Part shown: positions 23,759 through 31,111 of the stretch, piece after piece
How positions within the stretch are numbered: position 1 is the stretch's first letter
How the letters are laid out: each line of letters begins with the position of its first letter
From: Clostridia bacterium
GTDB taxonomy: Bacteria > Bacillota > Clostridia > Christensenellales > Aristaeellaceae
NCBI GenBank assembly: GCA_017550035.1
Contig: JAFYLS010000081.1
Location: 1-33,159, forward strand
Reading direction: 5' to 3'
DNA: 33,159 nt
The notes under the pieces: model-generated
Database searches by the model: none
The model's input: only the letters and a program-made list of their open reading frames with translations
What the model was told of the DNA's origin: nothing
Made by a program: the position numbers and the translations under genes

Positions 23759-24976
23759 TTACCGGATGCCGTATTTTTCAATGATGTAGTCCATATCCTT
23801 ATCGCCGCGGCCGGACAGGTTGATGAGCACGGAACCCTTGCCCATTTTTTTCGCCAGCTTCATGCCAAAGGCCACAGCATGGGCGCTTTCGATGGCTGGG
23901 ATGATGCCTTCCAGGCGGGACAGGGTGAAGAAAGCATCGATGGTTTCATCGTCGGAGATCACATCGTATTTCACGCGGCCCAGGTCATGCAGGAAGGCGT
24001 GTTCGGGGCCGGAAGAGGGGTAATCCAGACCGCTGGCAACGCTGTATACGGGAGCGGGATCGCCGTTTTCATCCTTCAGCATGATGCTGTTGAAGCCGTG
24101 CATTACGCCCTCGGTACCGTACTGAAGACTGGCGGCATGGTCGCCCAAAGTGGGGCCTTTGCCCAAGGGTTCGATGCCGTAGATATCCACCGGGTCGTTG
24201 AGAAAGCCGGAGAAGAGCCCCATGGCGTTGCTGCCGCCGCCTACGCAGGCCACGATGGCGTCAGGCAGTTCGCCCGTCATGCCGATGAACTGTTCGCGGG
24301 CTTCGATGCCTACTACGCTCTGGAAATCGCGGACCATCATGGGGAAAGGATGGGGGCCCATCACCGAGCCGATGCAGTAAATGGCGTCCTTATATTCCTT
24401 GGCATAGGCGGCAAAGGCAGCGTCCACAGCTTCCTTCAGGGTGGCAAGGCCTTCCTTGACAGGGATTACATTGGCGCCCAGAATCTTCATGCGGGCTACG
24501 TTGGGCGCCTGTTTCTTGATGTCCACTTCGCCCATGTAGATGTCGCATTCCAGACCGAAATAGGCAGCGGCAGTGGCAAGGGCCACACCGTGCTGACCGG
24601 CGCCGGTTTCTGCGATGACCTTCTTTTTGCCCATGTACTTGGCAAGCAGCGCTTCGCCCATGCAGTGGTTCAGTTTGTGTGCGCCGGAGTGGTTCAGGTC
24701 TTCGCGCTTCACGTAAAGCTGCACATTGCCCAGGCTGTTGCTCAGTCTTTCCAAATGGGAAATGGGGGTAGGGCGGCCCTGGAATTCCTTGCGGATGCGC
24801 CGCAGTTCTGCAATGAACTTCCGGGACTTGCAGATGGTGAGATAGGCTTCGGTGATTTCTGCCATGGCAGCCTTGAGCTCATCGGAAATGTAACAGCCGC
24901 CATACTTGCCAAAGTAACCGTTTTCATCGGGATAGTGCTTGAAATAGGTATCAAAATCGACTTCGTTGAACTTCAT
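23759..24976 (-). CDS. trpB: Tryptophan synthase beta chain (solitary)
   Basis: A 405-aa PLP enzyme that condenses indole with L-serine to tryptophan. Lys101 ([12 protein letters not shown]) is the PLP lysine, Glu123 (AETGAGQHG) the catalytic acid, and GGGSNAMG the phosphate cup; SGRGDKD closes the protein. The PLP motif differs from the commonest HKINN form, placing it in a divergent but catalytically complete TrpB group. No trpA or other trp gene is near, so it may salvage indole supplied from elsewhere. GGAGG lies 8 bases before the ATG. A Trp-specific T-box leader precedes it, so it should be made when tRNA-Trp is uncharged. Confidence 0.95.
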   Translation of the reverse strand: MKFNEVDFDTYFKHYPDENGYFGKYGGCYISDELKAAMAEITEAYLTICKSRKFIAELRRIRKEFQGRPTPISHLERLSNSLGNVQLYVKREDLNHSGAHKLNHCMGEALLAKYMGKKKVIAETGAGQHGVALATAAAYFGLECDIYMGEVDIKKQAPNVARMKILGANVIPVKEGLATLKEAVDAAFAAYAKEYKDAIYCIGSVMGPHPFPMMVRDFQSVVGIEAREQFIGMTGELPDAIVACVGGGSNAMGLFSGFLNDPVDIYGIEPLGKGPTLGDHAASLQYGTEGVMHGFNSIMLKDENGDPAPVYSVASGLDYPSSGPEHAFLHDLGRVKYDVISDDETIDAFFTLSRLEGIIPAIESAHAVAFGMKLAKKMGKGSVLINLSGRGDKDMDYIIEKYGIR

Positions 24977-25100
24977 GACCGTGTCCTCCGTTTATATCGT
25001 ATTGAATGATGCTGTTTTTCTGATGGCTTAGTGTTCATGCAGAAAGTCGCCATCGTCGGGTTAATCGCATATGCTTTTCCTCCCGATACAAAAATGAAAG

Positions 25101-25143
25101 AAAAAATCCCTGACAGAAAGCTTCTGATGAAGCTCTGTCAAGG
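25101..25143 (-). terminator. T-box-controlled terminator of trpB
   Basis: On the minus strand CCTTGACAGAGCTTC-ATCA-GAAGCTTTCTGTCAGGG (one bulged mismatch) is followed by ATTTTTTC. The upstream half can pair instead with the T-box to form the antiterminator. Confidence 0.85.
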
Positions 25144-25399
25144 ACGAATAAACACTGTTATCCGCGGTGCCACCTTGCATTCACGGCGCGACCCGTGCAC
25201 TTTGCGGGATACCATTATACCCCCGGCAACTGACGTATGCCCCACGTCGCACTATACTCTGCGTTTGCATGCAAACGCATTTCCCTGCGCCCTCCGCGGT
25301 CCATTTGATTATGTGTTTCCTGCCTGCATCCCAGCTGCGCAGACTCTCTGTGAGGGCATCATAACCTTTATTTCCGCTTCAACGGTTTTGTATGAGATT
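25101..25399 (-). promoter_or_regulatory. T-box riboswitch leader with Trp specifier, upstream of trpB
   Basis: On the minus strand the leader has a Stem I closed by GCCCTC (25357-25352) and GAGGGC (25294-25289), an AGAGAG motif (25350-25345) and a distal AGCTGGGATGCAGG-like loop. The candidate specifier TGG sits at 25303-25301 within AAATGGACC. A palindromic stem (25279-25260 region, TGCGTTTGC and its complement) follows. The T-box sequence AAGGTGGCACCGCGG lies around 25175-25161, and then the terminator. TGG is the Trp codon, agreeing with trpB. Uncharged tRNA-Trp would favour the antiterminator and expression. Confidence 0.88.
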
Positions 25400-25405
25400 A
25401 TTGGC

Positions 25406-25434
25406 ATTGTACCACCCGCGTGCTCGTGTGTCAA
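25406..25434 (-). promoter_or_regulatory. Promoter of the trpB T-box leader
   Basis: On the minus strand TTGACA (25429-25434), 17-bp spacer, TACAAT (25406-25411) preceded by TGG (extended -10). Transcription should start near 25399. Confidence 0.85.
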
Positions 25435-25468
25435 TGGCAAAATGTGTATTTTGGCTGTATTTTGGTCA

Positions 25469-25497
25469 TTTAATGATGCTTTTACCTGTGGTATAAT
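25469..25497 (+). promoter_or_regulatory. Promoter of the DUF4127 gene
   Basis: TATAAT (25492-25497) with TGG directly upstream (extended -10); a weak TTTAAT -35 (25469-25474) at 17 bp. It diverges from the trpB leader promoter about 60 bp away. Confidence 0.65.
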
Positions 25498-25528
25498 ATT
25501 TGGAAAGCAGGAAGAAAGGTGGGAGCAT

Positions 25529-27283
25529 ATGCAGCGCATGCTGGCTTTTGTGCCGCTGGATCAGCGGCCGGTTTGTGTGGACAGGGTAAAATATGCCGCA
25601 GGCGCGGCAGGGTTTGACGTGCAGATGCCCGATATGGACGACTGTGCGCTGTATCTGGACGGACAGACGCCCAAAGTGCCAAGGGGCATAAACGGCAATG
25701 GCGACAGAATTCTTGCCTGGCTGCTGAAAATGAGCGAAGCGGGCTGCCGCCACTTTATCATTCATCTGGATCAGATGTTTGCAGGCGGTCTGGCCGGAAG
25801 CCGTTTTCCGGATACAACGGAAATAGGTGAAAAGGAAGAAAGCATCATCGCCGTGCTTGTTGAACTTGCATCCCGCAAAGATCACCGCATCTATTTTGTA
25901 GATACGGTGATGCGGCTTGCATCCACGGCGAATTATAAAGGATACGGGCTTGCGGAATACCACGCCTTCCGGGAATACGGCATGCATAACCGCATGCCGA
26001 TGGATGAAAGCGCCTTCTTTACGCCGGATGAATTAGAAGCCGAAAAACAGATTGACCGTATTGCGGCGCTTTACGGTCTGGATGAAGAAGGAAAAACGCT
26101 GCCCACAGGCACGCTGACTGATGCGCAGATCAACCTGTACCACGGTTTCCGCAGACGGAAATTGTTGCTGATCAACCGGATGATGCAGCATTGCGCGGGG
26201 ACGTATTTCATTACCGCAGATGATTCCTGCCCCAAGCCTACCATCATGACGGCGGAAATGGCGTTCATTGAAAAGCGCATGCAGGCGCTGAAGCGGCAGC
26301 ATGTTTTGTGCTCGGATACAGACTGCAGCGGTCTGCTGGCACTGACGCGCTGTGTGAATGATCTCTACGGGGTATCTCCCCGGGTGCGGGTGCGGTATTT
26401 TGGTCATCAGGCAGACGATTTTGCGGATGAGTTTGATACCGGCACCTTGCGGGAAAGCGTGAATATGCACCTGCTGGGTGCAGGTGCTGCAGTGGAAGAC
26501 GAAGGCGATGTGGAACTGCTCATCCTGACCCGGGGTCAGCAGGAGATTCTTCAAAATCAGGAAGACAAGGAGTATACCCGGCAGATTCGGGCGCTGGTGG
26601 CTGCTGCCTGTGAAAACATTCGCCGCAGCATGCCCACCATCATTGTGGATGCTTCCAACCATGAGTGGATGATTTCCTCCTGGCGGCACGGTTTTTGCAA
26701 CTTGCAGGATGAGCTGATCAGTAAAGTGGAGCTGAGCCGGTTGATGGCTTACAGCAACTGGAATACGGTGGGGAATTCTCTGGGTATCGCCGTGGGCACA
26801 GGCATTGCCAGATATACCTATCTTGCCTATGGGGAAGAGGGGGACCAAAGTGCACACAGGGCATTTGTAAAATCCATCACCTTTTCCTGCGTGAAGGATA
26901 TAGCCTACAATTGCCGCAACAAGGAAGTATTGTTCCCGTGGACTTTTGCCCATTGGGTGAGCCATGACATGGGCTGGGCGCGGTTTGGTTTTTACCGGCA
27001 GATGATGGCACATGCTCCCGGCAGAGAAAAATGCGAGCCTTGGGAAAGCTGTGATGGCGAGCACCTGGTGAATGAGCAATTGGAAAGATGCATGCTGCAC
27101 AACGCTGGACGGGAATATGCCCATTGCGCCAGACGCATTTTGGAAAATCTGTCCGGCGGCAGCATGGCGGTTTCTCTGAAGGACGGGGAAAAAACGGAGT
27201 CTGTGCCCGGCATTCGTCTTTCCCGATTCCGCTGCACGCTGTACAGGCATTTTGAAATCGGGTTCGATATCGAACTGGAATGA
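25529..27283 (+). CDS. DUF4127 family protein
   Basis: A 584-aa cytosolic protein of the uncharacterised DUF4127 family. The start FVPLDQRPVC, the RHFIIHLDQMFAGGLAGSR segment (D-M/Q-x-x-x-GGL-x-SR pattern) and the VDTVMRLA segment are typical. A later TYFITADDSCPKPT stretch carries an Asp pair (the family usually has DDS), and DASNHEWMIS and YSNWNTVGNSLG are also conserved-looking. No biochemical role is established for the family; an enzyme with a carbohydrate substrate is only a guess. The ATG at 25529 is chosen because the family begins with a short strand before PLDxRPV and an AAAGGTGG site precedes it; the long upstream in-frame stretch is the antisense of the trpB leader. Confidence 0.85.
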   Translation: MQRMLAFVPLDQRPVCVDRVKYAAGAAGFDVQMPDMDDCALYLDGQTPKVPRGINGNGDRILAWLLKMSEAGCRHFIIHLDQMFAGGLAGSRFPDTTEIGEKEESIIAVLVELASRKDHRIYFVDTVMRLASTANYKGYGLAEYHAFREYGMHNRMPMDESAFFTPDELEAEKQIDRIAALYGLDEEGKTLPTGTLTDAQINLYHGFRRRKLLLINRMMQHCAGTYFITADDSCPKPTIMTAEMAFIEKRMQALKRQHVLCSDTDCSGLLALTRCVNDLYGVSPRVRVRYFGHQADDFADEFDTGTLRESVNMHLLGAGAAVEDEGDVELLILTRGQQEILQNQEDKEYTRQIRALVAAACENIRRSMPTIIVDASNHEWMISSWRHGFCNLQDELISKVELSRLMAYSNWNTVGNSLGIAVGTGIARYTYLAYGEEGDQSAHRAFVKSITFSCVKDIAYNCRNKEVLFPWTFAHWVSHDMGWARFGFYRQMMAHAPGREKCEPWESCDGEHLVNEQLERCMLHNAGREYAHCARRILENLSGGSMAVSLKDGEKTESVPGIRLSRFRCTLYRHFEIGFDIELE

Positions 27284-27288
27284 ATATA

Positions 27289-27320
27289 AAAAAGGAAGTA
27301 CCGGGTGGTACTTCCTTTTT
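27289..27320. terminator. Bidirectional intrinsic terminator
   Basis: A perfect 14-bp stem, AAAAAGGAAGTACC / GGTACTTCCTTTTT, loop GGGT, with tracts on both sides. It serves the convergent DUF4127 and proS genes. Confidence 0.92.
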
Positions 27321-27338
27321 GTTTGCTTTGACAGGTGA

Positions 27339-29066
27339 TTACAGGCGGCAGTTCAGTTTTTCCAGTTCGGTGCGGACATAATCGGTCACAAAGTCCACGG
27401 CTTCTTCCACGGGCTTGAGCTCCTTCATGCTCTTGTCGCGGGCGGAAATTTCGATGGTGCCGTTCTTGAGGCCCTTGGGGCTGACGATCATGCGAACGGG
27501 TACGCCGATCAGGTCGGCATCGGCAAACATGACGCCGGCGCTGACTTCGCGGTCGTCCCAGATGACTTCCACGCCGCGGGCAGTCAGTTCGTCGTAGATC
27601 TTCTGGCTCATGGCCTTGACTTCTTCATTGTCGGCGCGCATGGAGCACAGATGCACATGCCAGGGAGCGATGGAGATGGGCCAGATGGGGCCGTAATCAT
27701 CGCGGTGTGCTTCGCACACGGAAGCGGCCAGACGGCCCACGCCAATGCCGTAGCAGCCCATGATGGGGTTCTTCAGGCTGCCGTCCTGGTCCACATAGGT
27801 CATGCCCATGCTTTCGGTGTACTTGGTGCCCAGCTGGAAGATGTTGCCCACTTCAATGCCGCGGGCGGTGTACACGCTGGGCTTGCCGCACACGGGGCAG
27901 ATGCCGCCGTCGTAGGCCTTGGCCACGTCCACGAATTCCACCTTGCCCAAATCGCGGGCGATGTTCAGGCCCTTCATGTGTGCATCCTTTTCATTGGCGC
28001 CGCACACCAGGTTGTTCAGCCCCTTCAGGGAAGCGTCGTATACAACGCGCACTTCCTTGCTGATGCCCATGGGGCCGATGAAACCGGCGCACAGGGGAGA
28101 GGATTCGGTCAGTTCAGCAGCGTGGATTTCAGCCTTCAGATAGTTGCGCAGCTTGGTTTCGTTGATGTCCAGATCGCCGCGGAGGAAAGCCACCACGAAC
28201 TTGTCTGTCAGGTTTTCCTGATAGACCACAGCCTTCATGGTGCGGTCGGCGCGGACGCCGAGGAAAGCGCACAGATCTTCGATGGACTTGATATCGGGGG
28301 TGGAAACCTTTTCCAGCGCGATTTCTTCGTCGGCTTCGTTGTTCACGATGCAGGGAGCGGCTTCCATGTTGGCGCGATAGTCGCAGTCGTGGCACAGCAC
28401 GATGGTGTCTTCACCAACGGGAGTCAGCAGCATGTATTCATGGGAAACCTTGCCGCCCATCATGCCGCTGTCGGAAGCTACGGCCACCACTTCCTTGACG
28501 CCGGCGCGGGCGAAAATGCGGTTGTAGGCATCGTAGCAGATCTGGTAGTAGCGTTCCAGATCCTCCTGAGAGGTATGGAAGGAATAGGCGTCCTTCATGG
28601 TAAATTCGCGCACACGGATGAGGCCGCCGCGGCAGCGGGGTTCATCGCGGAACTTGGTCTGAATCTGGTAGATCATGAAGGGATACTGCGTGTAGCTGTC
28701 GGCAACGTCGCGCACGAAGTGAACGGAAGCTTCTTCGTGGGTCATGCCCAGCACCATGTCCTGTTCGCCGCGGTCCTTGAAGCGAAGCAGTTCGCTGCCG
28801 ATGGAATCGTAGCGGCCGGATTCGCGCCAGATGGAGGCGGGCATGGCCACGGGGAAGAGCACTTCCTGGCCGTCGATGCCGTCCATTTCTTCACGAATGA
28901 TCTTTTCGATCTTGGAAGTGATGCGCTTGGTAGCGGGGAACAGGGTGAAAATGCCGTTGCCAACGGGCTTGATGTAGCCGCCGCGCATCATCAGCGCCTG
29001 AGAGGCGATCTGGCAGTCGGCGGGGGTTTCCTTATAGCGCTTGGAAACAAGATTTTTGAGTTTCAT
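27339..29066 (-). CDS. proS: Prolyl-tRNA synthetase, bacterial type with editing insertion
   Basis: A 575-aa class II synthetase, usual length for the bacterial form. Motif 1 lies in the first 100 residues (GIFTLFPATKRITSKIEKIIREEMD). Motif 2 is seen as KFRDEPRCRGGLIRVREFTMKDAYSFH in two parts around residues 135-163, and motif 3 as GCYGIGVGRLAASVCEAH. Between motifs 2 and 3 (about 225-390) is the INS/YbaK-like domain that deacylates Ala-tRNA-Pro. A Cys pair (GICPVCGKPS) lies before motif 3. The start at 29066 gives the canonical MKLKNLVSKRYKETP N-terminus; AAGGAG is rather far (13 bases). A T-box leader lies just upstream. Confidence 0.96.
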   Translation of the reverse strand: MKLKNLVSKRYKETPADCQIASQALMMRGGYIKPVGNGIFTLFPATKRITSKIEKIIREEMDGIDGQEVLFPVAMPASIWRESGRYDSIGSELLRFKDRGEQDMVLGMTHEEASVHFVRDVADSYTQYPFMIYQIQTKFRDEPRCRGGLIRVREFTMKDAYSFHTSQEDLERYYQICYDAYNRIFARAGVKEVVAVASDSGMMGGKVSHEYMLLTPVGEDTIVLCHDCDYRANMEAAPCIVNNEADEEIALEKVSTPDIKSIEDLCAFLGVRADRTMKAVVYQENLTDKFVVAFLRGDLDINETKLRNYLKAEIHAAELTESSPLCAGFIGPMGISKEVRVVYDASLKGLNNLVCGANEKDAHMKGLNIARDLGKVEFVDVAKAYDGGICPVCGKPSVYTARGIEVGNIFQLGTKYTESMGMTYVDQDGSLKNPIMGCYGIGVGRLAASVCEAHRDDYGPIWPISIAPWHVHLCSMRADNEEVKAMSQKIYDELTARGVEVIWDDREVSAGVMFADADLIGVPVRMIVSPKGLKNGTIEISARDKSMKELKPVEEAVDFVTDYVRTELEKLNCRL

Positions 29067-29101
29067 GGCGTTTCTTTTTCTCCTTCCGGTTGGTTGGGAT
29101 G

Positions 29102-29319
29102 AAAAAAGCTCCATCCCGTATTGCAGGGACGAAGCTGTTGTTCGCGGTACCACCTTGCTTGGCATGCAGATGCATGCCCGCTCTTTCGTCTGTAACGGGA
29201 CGTACCCGGCGGGGATTGGCCGCGGCGTGGAGGTGGGGGACTTTCTGTGCGCGCTTTCAGCCAGAGACGCGCTCTCTTTCAGATAGAAAGTCATGGTCTT
29301 CACATTGCCTTTGAAATTG
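29102..29319 (-). promoter_or_regulatory. T-box riboswitch leader of proS
   Basis: On the minus strand the T-box sequence AAGGTGGTACCGCGAAC (29156-29140 region) precedes a terminator, AGCTTCGTCCC / GGGATGGAGCT (11 bp with G-T pairs, loop TGCAATAC), ending in TTTTTT (29107-29102). A Stem I is closed by GACTTTCT and AGAAAGTC with an AGAGAG element in between. The segment after it, GTCCCCCACCTCCACG, offers CCC, CCA and CCT triplets. All of these code for proline, but I could not fix which one is the specifier. Uncharged tRNA-Pro should induce proS. Confidence 0.87.
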
Positions 29320-29325
29320 CGTTTC

Positions 29326-29354
29326 AGTATACCATGAAAGAGTCTGCTTGTCAA
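29326..29354 (-). promoter_or_regulatory. Promoter of the proS T-box leader
   Basis: On the minus strand TTGACA (29349-29354), 17-bp spacer, TATACT (29326-29331) preceded by TGG (extended -10). Confidence 0.85.
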
Positions 29355-29406
29355 AGGATTTCCAGAAAAGAACCCGGGAGTTTTATGGAAAGGAATATTA
29401 CAAAAA

Positions 29407-29530
29407 TGTTACGTTTCATATTCCGCACCTTTTCGGCAGGGAAGAATATGAGGTAAAGAGCACATCATGTGTTACAAAATATGGAAAAATCGCCAAAAAA
29501 CATGAGAATGAAGGGCTTTTGTGCTATAAT
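29407..29530 (+). promoter_or_regulatory. malQ-glgP promoter region with LacI-type palindrome
   Basis: TATAAT at 29525-29530 with TGC upstream (extended -10) is the likely malQ promoter; no good -35 is seen. About 107 bp upstream lies TGTTACGTTTCA (29407-29418), a near-symmetric 12-mer with central CG like LacI/MalR-family operators, nested within a GGAATAT/ATATTCC inverted repeat (29392-29424). The link between the two is inference. The rest of the 29355-29641 gap holds nothing else recognisable. Confidence 0.4.
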
Positions 29531-29641
29531 ACCAATTACCTGTGTACAGACGCAGGTGTTAATATATGGTCAGTGCATGCCGTATACCTTTGATGCATGA
29601 AGGGAAATGCAGGCGTGCATGATATAAAGGAGGATGTTTCC

Positions 29642-31111
29642 ATGCGTTCCAGCGGTGTTTTGCTGCATGTGACCAGCCTGCCTCAGCAGGGCGGCATCGG
29701 TACGCTGGGTGAAACAGCATATCGTTTTGTGGACTTTCTCAAAAAGTCCGGGATGAGCATCTGGCAGGTGCTGCCTGTAGGACCCACGGGCTACGGCGAA
29801 TCTCCTTACCAGAGCGGCTCCACTTTTGCCGGCAATCCTTTGATGATTGACCTGGTGAAACTGGAAGAAACGGGTCTTCTGGAAAAGGGCAGCTTTGAAC
29901 CTCTGCCCGACAGCGACAAGGTGGATTATGAAGCCGTGCGCTGGCAGAAAGATCAGCTGCTGCGCAAGAGTTATGCCTGTGCCTATAGCAGGGTGAAGGC
30001 GGAAGTGGATGCCTATGTGGCTTCTCAGGAATGGCTGCCTGATTATGCGCTGTATGCTGCGCTGAAAAAGAAGTTTGATCTGCGCTCCTGGATGGAGTGG
30101 CCGGACGACGTGCGTCTGCGCCGTGAAGAAGCGCTGTGTGCTGCCAGGGAAGAACTAAAGGAAGAAATTCAGTTCCAGTGTTATGTGCAATACCTGTTTG
30201 ATCTGCAGTGGAATGAACTGCGTGATTATGCCCATGCAAACGGTGTAAAGCTCTTTGGCGATATGCCGATCTATGTGGCCGAAGACTCCGCCGACGCCTG
30301 GGGTCATCCCGAAAACTTCCAGTTCAACGAAGACCGCCGTCCTACCGGCGTGGCCGGCGTGCCTCCGGATTATTTCTCTCAGGACGGTCAGCTCTGGGGC
30401 AATCCCCTGTATGCCTGGGACGATATGAAGGAAGAAGGCTATTCCTGGTGGCTCAAACGCCTTGCTGCCATGGGCGAGCGCTTTGACTTTGTGCGTGTAG
30501 ATCACTTTATCGGTTTTGCCAACTACTACCATGTGCCTGCCGGTGCGCCCAATGCCCGCACGGGTGAATGGATCATCGGTCCCGGCCGTGACTTCTTCAA
30601 GAAGGTGAAGAAGGAACTGCCCGATCTTCACATCATTGCAGAAGACCTGGGCGCGGTCAACGACCGTGTGCGCAGTCTGCTCAAGTTCTGCGAATATCCC
30701 GGCATGAAGGTTTTGCAGTTTGCCATGGGCGGCGGACGCAATCCCCATGCGCCCAGCCAGCACAAGGAAAATGCCATTGTGTATACCGGCACCCACGATA
30801 ACGACACGACTCTGGGCTGGTGGCGCGCTGCCTCCGAGGAGGAACAGAAAAAGGCCAAGCGCATGACTCATGCCAAGGGTGAACAGGACATCGTGATCAG
30901 CATGATCAGGACGGCGATGGCGTCCGTATGCGATACTGCCATCATTCCGATGCAGGATATCCTCAATCTGGGCACCGAAGCCCGTATGAATATTCCCGGT
31001 ACGGTGGGCGGAAACTGGGCATGGCGCATGACCGAACTGCCTAACACCAAAGTGGCCCGGGAACTGAAAGCTCTGGTCAAGGAAAATCACCGGGAGGGTA
31101 AGAAGAAGTAA
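29642..31111 (+). CDS. malQ: 4-alpha-glucanotransferase (amylomaltase)
   Basis: A 489-aa GH77 enzyme that disproportionates maltodextrins, passing glucan chains between acceptors. Start region MRSSGVLLHVTSLPQQGGIGTLG and WQVLPVGPTGYGESPYQS are diagnostic. The catalytic residues are Asp287 (VRVDHF, nucleophile), Glu334 (IIAEDLG, acid/base) and Asp386 (THDNDTT). The length is standard and there is no signal peptide, so it acts in the cytosol. AGGAGG lies 8 bases before the ATG at 29642. Its TAA stop overlaps the ATG of glgP by one base (TAATG), so the two are translationally coupled and work together in glycogen or maltodextrin breakdown. Confidence 0.96.
   Translation: MRSSGVLLHVTSLPQQGGIGTLGETAYRFVDFLKKSGMSIWQVLPVGPTGYGESPYQSGSTFAGNPLMIDLVKLEETGLLEKGSFEPLPDSDKVDYEAVRWQKDQLLRKSYACAYSRVKAEVDAYVASQEWLPDYALYAALKKKFDLRSWMEWPDDVRLRREEALCAAREELKEEIQFQCYVQYLFDLQWNELRDYAHANGVKLFGDMPIYVAEDSADAWGHPENFQFNEDRRPTGVAGVPPDYFSQDGQLWGNPLYAWDDMKEEGYSWWLKRLAAMGERFDFVRVDHFIGFANYYHVPAGAPNARTGEWIIGPGRDFFKKVKKELPDLHIIAEDLGAVNDRVRSLLKFCEYPGMKVLQFAMGGGRNPHAPSQHKENAIVYTGTHDNDTTLGWWRAASEEEQKKAKRMTHAKGEQDIVISMIRTAMASVCDTAIIPMQDILNLGTEARMNIPGTVGGNWAWRMTELPNTKVARELKALVKENHREGKKK

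Noticed and set aside
25031..25528. N-terminal extension of the DUF4127 protein by about 166 codons
   Set aside because: The stretch reads through the antisense of the trpB T-box leader and upstream of the gene's own promoter; the family begins at the PLDQRPV strand.
27651..29102. Open frame of about 483 codons on the plus strand
   Set aside because: Antisense of proS; the Ala/Val/His-rich translation is typical of a shadow frame.
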